This document shows positions 35,055 to 46,169 of a stretch of DNA of 64,000 nucleotides, one piece after another; the stretch's first letter is position 1; each line of letters opens with the position of its first letter. Position numbers and translations under genes: made by a program. The stretch lies in assembly GCA_958299035.1 (NCBI GenBank), contig CATQJL010000112.1:49062941-49126940 (forward strand). Reading direction: 5' to 3'. Source of the DNA: Cylicocyclus nassatus (taxonomy: Eukaryota > Nematoda > Chromadorea > Rhabditida > Strongylidae). The notes beneath the pieces were generated by a model, which saw only the letters and a program-made list of their open reading frames with translations, had not been told where the DNA came from and did not search any database.

Positions 35055-35873
35055 TTGGGTTATGTAATAAGTTCTGTCTCATTTTTTTCTCAAACTTTGC
35101 ACGATGTTTTGCAGACTGTGTATGTGCTTTGAAAGCTCCAGGTCTGCTCTGCAGATTCAAATGCGTCGTCTCTCAATTTAACAGGAAAGTGAGAGACGCT
35201 TTTTGGCATTAAAACGAAAAAAACCGAGGCGGCTGAAAAAGTTTTTTCGACATCATTTTTTTCCGAATCTTCCCATTTTCTACCGATGAAATTTTTTCAG
35301 CAAACTTGACAACAAACAAAAAACTTACTGGACTTCTATGTTTGTACTATCAATGTTTGTGCCTGTTCCACTCCTTCTACCGACTTTCAATGTTATTTTT
35401 TCAGAAGACTGCTAAGCAAGACCTTGTCGTAGAGATATTCGCCTTTTCGTGTGTCTAGGCTGTGTGATGCCCCAAAGTTCAAATTTTTGATTTTTACCTT
35501 TGGATCCGATGATTTTTTGCCACAAACCGTTCCTTCTGCCTTTTCTGGATTATTCGTCTCCAGTTTCTCTAAGAACTGCATTCATATAGCCAATACCAAC
35601 TTGAGGAAACGTTTGGAAGAGAATTTTTTCAAGTTTACAGAAGTATACGAGACTTTTTAACACTGCAGAAGCTATATGATTCTTTTCTTACGCGCAGCAG
35701 ATTTTTCGAGCTGTTTTGTACGTATTCTGCTCATTTGAAGGGTGATGTTGTAGTTGTCGAAAATAGATTTTCTTCCTCTTTGGTTTTCCAAATTTAATGC
35801 TGAAAAATTCTTATACATTTTTCTGATGAAAGAAACTTAAGCGGTGGAGCAGGTAGAGCTTCATGCATATATA

Positions 35874-36155
35874 CAATACCAACATAATTCGTCAAAAAAG
35901 TCGCCGGAGTGCGGCGCACTCCGCCACACTCCGCCGCACTCCGGCGCACTGCGGCGCACTCCGCCACACTCCGCCGCACTCCGGCGCACTGCGGCGCACT
36001 CCGCCACACTCCGCCGCACTCCGGCGCACTGCGCCGCACTCCGGCACACTCCGACGCACTCCGGCGAACTGCGCCACACTCCGCCACACTCCGACGCACT
36101 CTAGCGCACTCCGCCGCAGTCCGGCGACTTTTTTGACGAATTATGAGCGGTATTG
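35874..36155. mobile_element. CAATACC-ended element filled with a GC-rich tandem repeat
   Basis: The ends CAATACC and GGTATTG are flanked by TA. Inside them 'ataattcgtcaaaaaagtcg' is inverted to 'cgacttttttgacgaattat'. The middle is a run of about 11-12-bp units (cactccgccg, cactccggcg and similar). The long open frames on both strands (ALRRTPPHS type) are translations of this repeat, not genes. A shorter relative lies at 38602-38804. Confidence 0.8.
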
Positions 36156-36244
36156 TATGTAGAGCAGTCTGTTATATCCCCCTTGTTCTTCCACACTGGT
36201 CGTTGCGCTCTTGTAACAATCGTTGGGCATCTTCTTGCGTTCTA

Positions 36245-36428
36245 CAATACCACTCACATAACTTGCAAAATTTCCGTGAATGTCGCGAAATTCCGAAAAT
36301 TCCGCGAACTTTCCGGAATTTCGCGAAACTCCTGAAAGTTCGCGAATCGCGAAATTTCAGGAATTTCGCGGAATTTTCGGAATTTTGCGATATTCAGGGA
36401 AATTTTGCACATTTTGTGAGCGGTATTG
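36245..36428. mobile_element. CAATACC-ended element with a different core
   Basis: The ends CAATACCACTCACA and TGTGAGCGGTATTG are inverses but for one base, flanked by TA. The core is built of 'gcgaaattccg'-like units instead of 'cactccgccg' units. It shares its ends with 35874-36155 and 38602-38804. Confidence 0.75.
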
Positions 36429-37639
36429 TACTCGACGTGCTAACAACATTTCTTACATTGTTTTGCTGCTGGTGGCACATTGTAAGATAGAATATCTGCC
36501 AAATTACACGACTTTCGAATTTGAAAGAGAATTCATGAGAAGGCGACTTTGTAACATCATAATCTGACGAACAATTCAAATAAAGATCTGTGCTAAGCAT
36601 GGTCCGATAGAGGTGCCCACAAAGTTTTCAACTCACAAAAATTTGCAGACAATTTCCGCAACGGGTAGGGGAAAAGTGCAGGCAAGTTGCGATCTTGATT
36701 GGTTCAGCTACTTCTATCTCACTTTAACTTTACTGTAAGACTCTCTAGTGCAAAATAAATAGGATTTTCGTAAAGATCGGGACCAAGAACCACTATGAGT
36801 GAAGTTTGCGGTCAATCCGAAAACCTCAATATTTTGACCAAATTTTGCGCCGAGGCCAAGAGTGAGGAGCGATCGCGCTAAATCAATGTGTATTGCTTCT
36901 AAGAAGCTGGAAAAAATATGTAATGTATAAGTATGAGACAGGTGTCTAACGTGATTTTTGGGGGAATTACGGAGCAATTTGGGGGGGGGGGGCAATTTTA
37001 CGGCCTGAGCTTGCATGTTGGGGGTCTAATAACTCTGCGAATATTACAGGTATGGGGCTGGTATTTGTTTTGTTGGACAGATCTCTAAAAATATAATTTT
37101 TAGAGAAAAGGTTGTAGAATAACAAGTTTCCAAGAAAAGTGCCTAATTGACAGTCGAAGTTGGGAAATCTGTCAATAAGGGCGAGTTTGCGCGCTTATAT
37201 TTCTAAGAGTTGCAGGGCTGGAGTAATCTCATAAGGTCATTGACATATACTTTTGGTAGCTCTATTTTTCTAGGGGTAGCTTGTGCCTAGAGATTCCCTG
37301 TAGGAGGCGCTATATAAAGGCGATGACGCATATTTTGAATTTTATCTCCGTGGAGAGTGGGGATGACGTCCTGGTATAGCCATTCTTCTATTCGTATTCG
37401 AGGGGGACACCACATATAAATCGGAGAAAATGTAGGGGCTCCGTTTCTGGGAGCCCATCTATGAAACTTCCCGGACTTGTTTTTTTTTAGTTCAGGGTCT
37501 CGCAATTTCTCACTTTTCTCCCCCCTCATTTTTCCCCCTCTCTTTATTTGTGCAGCGCGTGTGATAGTTACCCGCGGCCATCTGGACCTGGTTAGGGGGC
37601 TGAAACCGGCTAGAAAGGGGTAAATAAGCTTAGAAAACG

Positions 37640-38530
37640 CGATATTTTTCCTTATTTTTCCTCATTTTTCTTAATTTCTCTTATTTTCTTCAATTTCGAT
37701 CGTGATGTGGGGGTATAAAGTGGGCGGAGCTTGTTTGGAGGAGTTTTAGCTGTGTAAAAGCGCTGAAAGTGAGGTTATTTTTCGCTTTTTCAAATCTTTC
37801 ACTTAATTTTTCGCTAATTTTGTAGAGTTGGGAGGAAGAGGGGGTAGAGCTTCATTTGAAGGTGTTTGAGTGAAGTGGGCGGGGCTTTGGTCGGTGGATT
37901 AACAGTTTTGCAGTGGTTGATGGGGATTTGGTGGTGCTCACAATGGGGAAGTCGTGGCTGTTTGAAGAGAAGTGGGCGGGTCTTGTGGTTGAGTGGGCGG
38001 AGTCTTGTGAAGTGGATGGAGCCTTGGGGTCTAAAGGTGAGGGTGTGAATCTCCAAAACTGGCAAAATCGAAGTTTTTGAGGTTGCGAAATTTCCAAATT
38101 CTCCAAATCTCCAATTTTATCTATTTTCGGAATTTCGCAAGCTTCAGAATACCGATTTTAACGATTTTTGAGGTTTTGGAGTCTGAGAAACATCGGATTT
38201 ATCGATTTTTGACAATTTTTGGGAATTTTGCAGCCTCCAGAATATCGATTTTATCGATTTTTGACAATGTTTGGGAGTTTTGCAACCTCCAGAATATCGA
38301 TTTTCGCCAATTTTCGGGATTTCGCAACCTCCAGAATGTCGATTTTATCGATTTTTGACAATTCTTGGGAATTTTGCAACCTCCAGAATATCGATTTTAT
38401 CGATTTTTGACAATTTTTGGGAATTTTGCAACCTCCAGAACACCGACTTTATCGATTTTTGACGATTTTTGAGGTTTTGATAGTTCTCTTACCTCAAAAT
38501 ATCGATTTTATCGCTGTTGAGCTGTGAACT
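37640..38530 (+). repeat. Tandem-repeat region
   Basis: Between about 38143 and 38510 a roughly 52-bp unit ('aacctccagaatatcgattt' plus 'tatcgatttttgacaatttt') is repeated six to seven times with variation. Between about 37720 and 38040 the word 'gtgggcgg' recurs at irregular spacing, with an inverted match at 38533. The spacing and lack of unique spacers exclude a CRISPR array. Confidence 0.7.
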
Positions 38531-38601
38531 GTGAGCCCCGCCCACTTTTGATGTTATTATACACCTAATATATGAATATTTCCTTCCACTCACTCCATAT
38601 A

Positions 38602-38804
38602 CAATACCGATCATAATTCGTCAAAAAAGTCGCCGGAGTGCGGCGCACTCCGCCACACTCCGCCGCACTCCGGCGCACTGTGGCGCACTCCGCCACACTC
38701 CGACGCACTCCGGCGAACTGCGCCACACTCCGCCACACTCCGACGCACTCTAGCGCACTCCGCCGCAGTCCGGCGACTTTTTTGACGAATTTTGAGCGGT
38801 ATTG
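38602..38804. mobile_element. CAATACC-ended element, shorter copy
   Basis: Same ends and same 'gtcgccggagtgcggcgcac' start as 35874-36155, with fewer tandem units. TA flanks both ends. The right-hand portions of the two elements are nearly identical (from 'ggcgaactgcgccacactcc' on). Confidence 0.8.
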
Positions 38805-38884
38805 TACGTTCCGCAAAGCAACTTGCGAAATTCTGAAAAAAATCAAGAGAAAAAAATTGGGACAGAACCTATTACACAACCTAA

Positions 38885-39259
38885 TACTTTTTCCAGGTTT
38901 TGATTCATAAATATCATATCTAATGACTTTCGTGATAAACAGTTTTGTAAGCGAACCTGCCTCTTTCCCGAAAGTCATGAGAGCCCCGTTTCCCGATTAG
39001 TCTGCACTGGAAATGAACGGTCGCAGACGACATTTCGTTTCTATTTCCGACAAGGACGTTTCGAAAGCAGCGATCGTCCGTTCTCTGAATGATGGAGGCT
39101 TCGAAACGAAGGCCATAATTGAAAGAAGGGTACTTTTCCTTCATCCAAGCCCATTCGTCAAAAGACTCCATAAAATAAGCTAAGTAAAACTATTTTTCAT
39201 AGATTTTACGAGGACTGCCTTCCCGCAGGGTGCCAAGAAAACTGACACGTTTTGGTCCA
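38885..39259. other. Unassigned stretch with one open frame
   Basis: A minus-strand open frame at 39171-38920 (83 codons) has a protein-like composition but no recognised domain. I do not call it a gene. Confidence 0.3.
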
Positions 39260-40838
39260 GTTTGACATGTTTTCAAAAATCGTTTCCGGTGAGGTACAAG
39301 AGCATTTTTGATTACCTTATACTGTCTAATGTTTCTGTAAGAGCAAAACAATTTGTAACTTATATTATAACTTCTTACACATTATAACTCAATACTTTCA
39401 ACAATGATTCGGAAACTTCTCTCTCTTCAAAGTCTGTCCGCCATCCGCCACCGCTTAGATGATGGTAATCTAGCGCAGTTTAATTTGGGCATGTCCAATC
39501 TATTCCTTGGTAATAATTTCAAAAATGAACGTTATTTTTACAACAATGTTCATTTTTAAAAGTGTTTGATGAAATATGGGTGTTATTGATTTGTTGTGGA
39601 GCTGTTCAACGTAATTGGAACTCGCTCACTATTGATAGATCAGGATGAGGCGGCCTGTGTGGCTGCGGTGTACCCGCCGCACATTGAGATATTTACGTAT
39701 TGTTATTGCATTGCTCCTAGTGAACCCGCGGCACATACGCCGATGTGTATAGGGAAAATCTTTGTGTTTTCCTAATAAATCGTCAACGACTACGCGTTCC
39801 ACTACATGATTAAAGAACAATTTAAACTTACATACGTCATTAAGTAGGGCAATGCAAACTCTTGGAACTGCTAAACATGTTAATGACACGTCAAATTTTT
39901 TCACACGTGGCAGAAGGTTGACACTCCTTACTGTGAAGTTGAGACCAAATATAATACAAAAAGAGAACCAATATCAATGGCTCCGGACAAAGGAAAAGTG
40001 CCGAAAGATGAATAAACATCGCTTAATAGACCTTTTCGGCTCAGATGTTACCAGATTTACAACGATTACCTATATTTCATAAAAAGGGACTTGAAGGCAG
40101 CGTCCAGCAAGACCCACCCATCCAAATTAGTACTTAGTTGTAAAGCGGGCCCCATCAGTGTCCGATCTGGCTGATCCGACTCTGACTTGGCCTCTCAAAG
40201 GAGATACGGGCCTGTGATACGTATCACAAACCGCCCCCCGTACCACAACCTCCCCCTGAGGACGTGTGCTTACGCATCGATCGATCATGTAGTGCAACTG
40301 CACCCATGCAGTTGCAGCTCCTCCCCGCTGGAAAGCCGAAATTTTGCCTTGACGCTGCCTTCAATTGCTAGGAGTCATTCGTTCAGGTTCTAGAATAGGC
40401 ACGCAAAAGGGGTTCGAAAAGACAAGATTTTGTCTGTCTGTCAACAAGAAAACCAGAGTAAATGCCAATTGTTATAACAACTTTTGAAGAATCCTAGAGA
40501 TTTTCGAGCGTGCAGATTTGTCGATCGGATGATTAGTAGCGAAAACCAAAAGTTTGCCACGCCATTTCTCTAGCATCCATAAAGAGTTTTTTCTCTTATC
40601 ATTGTCCAGATATTTCAATTTCTAGTAGCAACAGTGATTATTTAGTATCGTGGACCCTATAGGGACCACGAGCTGATGTTCGATGCATGAGATCACTCCC
40701 CATACTCTAACATTCGTTTCATATAAGCCGCATGGAATTAGCGCACGAGCCAAACCACAGCCCTTTGTTCGTAGAATGCGCTCGCGTAATGCACGACTTT
40801 CGCGATGCTGGTACGCTGTTAGGCGCAGCTGGTACGGG
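39260..40838 (+). repeat. Tandem duplication, unit 1
   Basis: This unit matches 40852-42430 at a constant offset of 1,592 bp with only a handful of differences (e.g. 'ctctctc' against 'ctttctc' near 39420/41012, and 'gctgcgg' against 'gctgtgg'). A 91-codon minus frame (39904-39629) and two plus frames recur in both units with no recognised domain. A 16-bp palindrome, TGTGATACGTATCACA, lies near 40203. Confidence 0.9.
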
Positions 40839-40851
40839 TTAGGCGCAGCTG

Positions 40852-42430
40852 GTTTGACATGTTTTCAAAAATCGTTTCCGGTGAGGTACAAGAGCATTTT
40901 TGATTACCTTATACTGTCTAATGTTTCTGTAAGAGCAAAACAATTTGTAACTTATATTATAACTTCTTACACATTATAACTCAATACTTTCAACAATGAT
41001 TCGGAAACTTCTTTCTCTTCAAAGTCTGTTCGCCATCCGCCACCGCTTAGATGATGGTAATCTAGCGCAGTTTAATTTGGGCATGTCCAATCTATTCCTT
41101 GGTAATAATTTCAAAAATGAACGTTATTTTTACAACAATGTTCATTTTTAAAAGTGTTTGATGAAATATGGGTGTTATTGATTTGTTGTGGAGCTGTTCA
41201 ACGTAATTGGAACTCGCTCACTATTGATAGATCAGGATGAGGCGGCCTGTGTGGCTGTGGTGTACCCGCCGCACATTGAGATATTTACGTATTGTTATTG
41301 CATTGCTCCTAGTGAACCCGCGGCACATACGCCGATGTGTATAGGGAAAATCTTTGTGTTTTCCTAATAAATCGTCAACGACTACGCGTTCCACTACATG
41401 ATTAAAGAACAATTTAAACTTACATACGTCATTAAGTAGGGCAATGCAAACTCTTGGAACTGCTAAACATGTTAATGACACGTCAAATTTTTTCACACGT
41501 GGCAGAAGGTTGACACTCCTTACTGTGAAGTTGAGACCAAATATAATACAAAAAGAGAACCAATATCAATGGCTCCGGACAAAGGAAAAGTGCCGAAAGA
41601 TGAATAAACATCGCTTAATAGACCTTTTCGGCTCAGATGTTACCAGATTTACAACGATTACCTATATTTCATAAAAAGGGACTTGAAGGCAGCGTCCAGC
41701 AAGACCCACCCATCCAAATTAGTACTTAGTTGTAAAGCGGGCCCCATCAGTGTCCGATCTGGCTGATCCGACTCTGACTTGGCCTCTCAAAGGAGATACG
41801 GGCCTGTGATACGTATCACAAACCGCCCCCCGTACCACAACCTCCCCCTGAGGACGTGTGCTTACGCATCGATCGATCATGTAGTGCAACTGCACCCATG
41901 CAGTTGCAGCTCCTCCCCGCTGGAAAGCCGAAATTTTGCCTTGACGCTGCCTTCAATTGCTAGGAGTCATTCGTTCAGGTTCTAGAATAGGCACGCAAAA
42001 GGGGTTCGAAAAGACAAGATTTTGTCTGTCTGTCAACAAGAAAACCAGAGTAAATGCCAATTGTTATAACAACTTTTGAAGAATCCTAGAGATTTTCGAG
42101 CGTGCAGATTTGTCGATCGGATGATTAGTAGCGAAAACCAAAAGTTTGCCACGCCATTTCTCTAGCATCCATAAAGAGTTTTTTCTCTTATCATTGTCCA
42201 GATATTTCAATTTCTAGTAGCAACAGTGATTATTTAGTATCGTGGACCCTATAGGGACCACGAGCTGATGTTCGATGCATGAGATCACTCCCCATACTCT
42301 AACATTCGTTTCATATAAGCCGCATGGAATTAGCGCACGAGCCAAACCACAGCCCTTTGTTCGTAGAATGCGCTCGCGTAATGCACGACTTTCGCGATGC
42401 TGGTACGCTGTTAGGCGCAGCTGGTACGGG
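40852..42430 (+). repeat. Tandem duplication, unit 2
   Basis: Copy of 39260-40838. The 13 bases between the units (ttaggcgcagctg, 40839-40851) also occur just inside the right end of unit 1, suggesting a microhomology junction. Confidence 0.9.
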
Positions 42431-42879
42431 ACTTTTTGGCCTTCAGCCATAGTAGATTTGAATTCAACCATCGCTAACTAGTGCGAATGTAGAATAGCTT
42501 TAGCTACGTATCTTAATTTAATAATTTCTCACGTTTTTTTTGTGCTTCTGATTGTAAGAGTGACTATATTTTTGCATAAGTCTGCAGCAATGGCAATTCT
42601 AATGCCGCTATGCCAAAATTCCATGCTATGGAAGATTCGAGCCACGAATCCATGCTACAAAGGAAGAGAATGTACAACTGCCTGGAAAACAACCTCTTGA
42701 CTGGGGTGAAAATAAGTCGGCTTTTTTATGCTACATAATGTTTTTGATGACACGAATGTTCAGCATAGGTAATGCTCCACTTCAAAAAACAAACAGCCCA
42801 CCAATCATTTTGCAAACGCGGTGGTTGGCTTCCTAGCCAGATAAAATATTTCAGAATCTTCAAATTACTTCTGTGCCAC
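42431..42879. other. Unassigned stretch
   Basis: No gene is supported. It leads into the 3' region of the PLE. Confidence 0.35.
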
Positions 42880-42914
42880 ACAGGTTTGGTAAGTGGTCTT
42901 TATTTCCAATCTCA

Positions 42915-42950
42915 CGGCCCAACGTTTCGACGCCTTCGTCTTCCTCAGAG
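42915..42950 (-). ncRNA. Hammerhead-ribozyme-like core of the PLE 3' region
   Basis: On the minus strand CTGAGGA (42948-42942) is followed by A, then a 4-bp stem GACG/CGTC with loop AAGG (42940-42929), then GAAAC (42928-42924) and GTTGGG. Position 7 of the hammerhead core tolerates any base, so CTGAGGA fits. Stem II is better formed than in the 30178 copy. Stems I and III and the cleavage site are not clear. Confidence 0.45.
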
Positions 42951-43168
42951 GCCTGAAAATGGTTCGAAGTGTCACCCATGACTCAACGCCACCAAAGATC
43001 GCCTCCAAACGAGCTAGTTTTCGGCTTTCCCTCAGTCTTGCTAGTGTGGAAATTGTGCAGAGCAAGAATGACGTACCGGAAGACCACCGATATGCGAGAG
43101 GTCCGCACCGGAAGTGAGTGGTCGCGGCGGACGAATGAGTCACTCTATAGATGCACATCGAATGTGAT

Positions 43169-45149
43169 CTATAGTTGGCATAGTGATATGAAAGGAAGGA
43201 AGTCAGCAGTGATTGACAGACACTCGTTTTTGTTATTCATTGCTGGATTCTTCGCAGATATCCAGAACGCTTCCAATGCTTTCCTAGCCGAGGGTTGGGC
43301 CAGACTTCGCGGGGAAGCGGCGTACGCGGCGTACGCAGCGTACGCTCAGTATATTTCATCATAGGAGCATACGCGGCGTACGCTGCGTACGTCGCGTACG
43401 CCGCGCAGTCTGGCCCAACCCCGAGGTCTCCCTTTCGTAAGATAGAATCTTACATTTGATGTTGAAATCGTCCCCTTTGTGCGCCTCGCATCTGTGCTTT
43501 CCTAGCGGTGAAACTAAGCTTTGGCGCCTTTTATCTGCTAAGTGTTCCTTCATGCGAATGCTAAGTGATCTTCCAGTTTCTCCGATATATGATGCTTTGC
43601 AGCTAAGACATTTAATTTGGTACACCACTCCCACTTTCGCGCAATCTCCTAATCTACCATATGGGCATACCACGCATTGCTCTGATGTACAACATTGGTC
43701 GTAGAGCCTGTTTCGAACTAACTGCATTTTGATGTTGTTGTTCGGAATATTCACTAAAACGACATCATCCTGCAGTTGTGCTCGTTGAATGCATTTTTGG
43801 AATGCCGCGCTAACACTGTCAGAAATGAACGGAAGACAAAGTGGGAGCTTAGTACCGCTTTGAACGCTGTTAACATTTCCAGAACGTCGAGAGCGTGGTA
43901 AGGAATGATAACCATTGCTGCAAGCAATATCAAGAGCTAACTTTCGTGATTCGCGTCGTTCATGTTCTCCGGAACACATCTGCATCGCTGTTCTAAACAT
44001 ATTTGCGATTACAGCTCTTTTCGTAGATGCAGGATGTGCAGATTTTACATTGACCAGAATGTTCTTACAGCTTTCCTTGCGGTACCATTTGAAACTTGCA
44101 ATGCCGTTGAATAACCTTACTTGTGCGTTGAGGTAGGGGAGCCATCCGATGTGTGGTACTTCGCGAGTGAGCTTTATGAACTGCGATTGACGATTGAGAA
44201 GTTCGAAACACTCGTCCATTTCGGACTGTGTGGAGGTCACTATGCAGCAATCGTCGATGTAGCGGCAGTACATAAGCGGCATGCGAGCTATTACCGGTTC
44301 CTCGATTTTGCTCATAAAGCAAATTGCGAGAACTGGCGCTAGTCGCTGACCCATAGCTAGTCCACGTGTCTGGGAATAGTAAGTCCCACACCACTTGAAG
44401 ATGTTACATTTCAGACATTCGCTTATTAGGGTCATGATCCGCATTTTGCCAAGTCCGAACATTCTTATGGCACTGGCATGTCTATCCAACATTTCCGACA
44501 ACGCTTGCAAAGCTTGATCATTCTGTACATTAGTGTAAAGCGAAATCACATCAAATGACTCGATCACACTGTTCGAATCAAGCTTGGCGTTCTGGATCTG
44601 TTCGATAAATCCACGGGAGTTGGACAGATGTGCTGGTACCTTCGTTAGCAATTGACTCACTATTTTGTTCAGAAACCACGATATTCTGTCGGTGGGTCCC
44701 CCAACGCAACTGATGATTGGCCTTATTTTGTAAGTATCCTCCGACATCGAAGTTAATTTGTGCAAGGAGAGCTTGTGTGTCTTGATTAGGCTGTAAAAGA
44801 CTGGACAAGTCGGATGTTCAAGCTTTAACCTACTTATGAATCTGTCGCTGAGTCCGGCAGATCTTCCTATCGCGGTCCACGCATTGTTCAGTCTTTTACA
44901 CTGAGCTTGAAATTCCTTCTCAGAGACTACGCTGTATATAGTTGTGTCCGCAAGATGAGCTGCTGTTATTCGACGGTCTAATTCTTGCGGTATTATTACG
45001 AATTCACCACCCTTATCGCTTACTGACAAGCGTACGGAGCCGTTCGAAATGAGTTCACGAATCTCTTTGAAGCCTTGCCACTGACTTCGCGACAAGTTGC
45101 TCTGGTGTTGCCCTTTAAACTTGTTTAAAACGTCCAGGACTCCAGAAGA
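43169..45149 (-). pseudogene. Penelope-like element: reverse transcriptase plus GIY-YIG endonuclease, 5'-truncated, interrupted
   Basis: A 628-codon minus frame (45245-43359) covers most of it. Its first ~32 codons come from flanking inverted sequence. PLE homology starts near 45149. In order: a SDKGGEFVI motif near residue 77; an LIKTHKL motif near 153; RT motif A FDVISLYTN (231-239); RGLAMGQRLAP (294-304); catalytic YIDD (329-332); and a Cys-rich linker (518-527). A GIY-YIG nuclease follows, with GVVYQI (539-544) and YIGETGRS (553-560). At residue 608 the frame runs into a 128-bp inserted element (43293-43420). Beyond it, homologous frame resumes in register with the target duplication and ends at a TAG at 43169-43171, so the copy was coding-competent there before the insertion. 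The N terminus expected for a PLE is missing. Confidence 0.85.
43293..43420. mobile_element. 128-bp palindromic MITE with GGTTGGGCCAGA ends
   Basis: The left end GGTTGGGCCAGACT and right end AGTCTGGCCCAACC are exact inverses. A 5-bp target duplication CCGAG flanks it (43288-43292, 43421-43425). The interior is a run of 'gcgtacgc' words, itself palindromic. It interrupts the last part of the PLE endonuclease. Confidence 0.85.
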
Positions 45150-45189
45150 CAAGAGAATGATGATGGAAGAATGAAATGGAAGAATGAAT

Positions 45190-45645
45190 GGAAGAATGCG
45201 GATCATGACCCTAATAAGCGAATGTCTGAAATGTAACATCTTCAAGTGGTGTGGGACTTACTATTCCCAGACACGTGGACTAGCTATGGGTCAGCGACTA
45301 GCGCCAGTTCTCGCAATTTGCTTTATGAGCAAAATCGAGGAACCGGTAATAGCTCGCATGCCGCTTATGTACTGCCGCTACATCGACGATTGCTGCATAG
45401 TGACCTCCACACAGTCCGAAATGGACGAGTGTTTCGAACTTCTCAATCGTCAATCGCAGTTCATAAAGCTCACTCGCGAAGTACCACACGACGGATGGCT
45501 CCCCTACCTCAACGCACAAGTAAGGTTATCCAACGGCATTGCAAGTTTCAAATGGTACCGCAAGGAAAGCTGTAAGAACATTGTGGTCAATGTAAAATCT
45601 GCACATCCTGCATCTACGAAAAGAGCTGTAATCGCAAATATGTTA
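45190..45645 (+). other. Inverted partial copy of the PLE reverse transcriptase, probable chimera
   Basis: This is the reverse complement of about 44455-43990 with a few differences. It encodes the RGLAMGQ and YIDD motifs on the plus strand. A small run of 'atggaagaatg' words marks the junction at about 45165-45195. Since its far end is an adaptor and a gap, it is best read as a different PLE copy joined here by library or assembly chimerism. Confidence 0.65.
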
Positions 45646-45669
45646 GTACTCTGCGTTGATACCACTGCT
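45646..45669. other. SMART-type cDNA amplification adaptor
   Basis: The 24 bases are the reverse complement of the widely used SMART template-switch/PCR adaptor, whose core is AGCAGTGGTATCAACGCAGA. They replace PLE sequence abruptly and abut the N gap. This is a laboratory sequence, not biology. Confidence 0.9.
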
Positions 45670-46169
45670 NNNNNNNNNNNNNNNNNNNNNNNNNNNNNNN
45701 NNNNNNNNNNNNNNNNNNNNNNNNNNNNNNNNNNNNNNNNNNNNNNNNNNNNNNNNNNNNNNNNNNNNNNNNNNNNNNNNNNNNNNNNNNNNNNNNNNNN
45801 NNNNNNNNNNNNNNNNNNNNNNNNNNNNNNNNNNNNNNNNNNNNNNNNNNNNNNNNNNNNNNNNNNNNNNNNNNNNNNNNNNNNNNNNNNNNNNNNNNNN
45901 NNNNNNNNNNNNNNNNNNNNNNNNNNNNNNNNNNNNNNNNNNNNNNNNNNNNNNNNNNNNNNNNNNNNNNNNNNNNNNNNNNNNNNNNNNNNNNNNNNNN
46001 NNNNNNNNNNNNNNNNNNNNNNNNNNNNNNNNNNNNNNNNNNNNNNNNNNNNNNNNNNNNNNNNNNNNNNNNNNNNNNNNNNNNNNNNNNNNNNNNNNNN
46101 NNNNNNNNNNNNNNNNNNNNNNNNNNNNNNNNNNNNNNNNNNNNNNNNNNNNNNNNNNNNNNNNNNNNN
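45670..46169. other. Assembly gap of 500 N
   Basis: Exactly 500 undetermined bases, so probably a default gap size. Open frames crossing it are meaningless. Confidence 0.99.

Larger units (their letters stand above)
35055..38884. mobile_element. Composite element with mariner-like ends, 3.83 kb
   Basis: The left end TTGGGTTATGTAATAAGTTC is the inverted match of the right end (reverse complement TTAGGTTGTGTAATAGGTTC), with a T-rich run following in both. TA flanks both ends (35053-35054, 38885-38886). Roughly 32 of 37 terminal bases agree. The interior holds three CAATACC-ended elements and tandem repeats, but no transposase motif. The pairing is clear; a single 3.8-kb transposition unit is an inference. 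Confidence 0.5.

Noticed and set aside
35794..36162. Open frames rich in RRTPPHS or RRSVAECG on both strands
   Set aside because: They translate the 11-12-bp tandem repeat inside a TIR element; all frames are open because the repeat lacks stop codons.
38077..38520. Possible CRISPR-like array of regular repeats
   Set aside because: The roughly 52-bp unit is continuous and diverged, with no unique spacers, in a eukaryotic context.
39629..41496. Two 91-codon frames conserved between units as evidence of coding selection
   Set aside because: The units are nearly identical in DNA throughout, so conservation of the frame says nothing.
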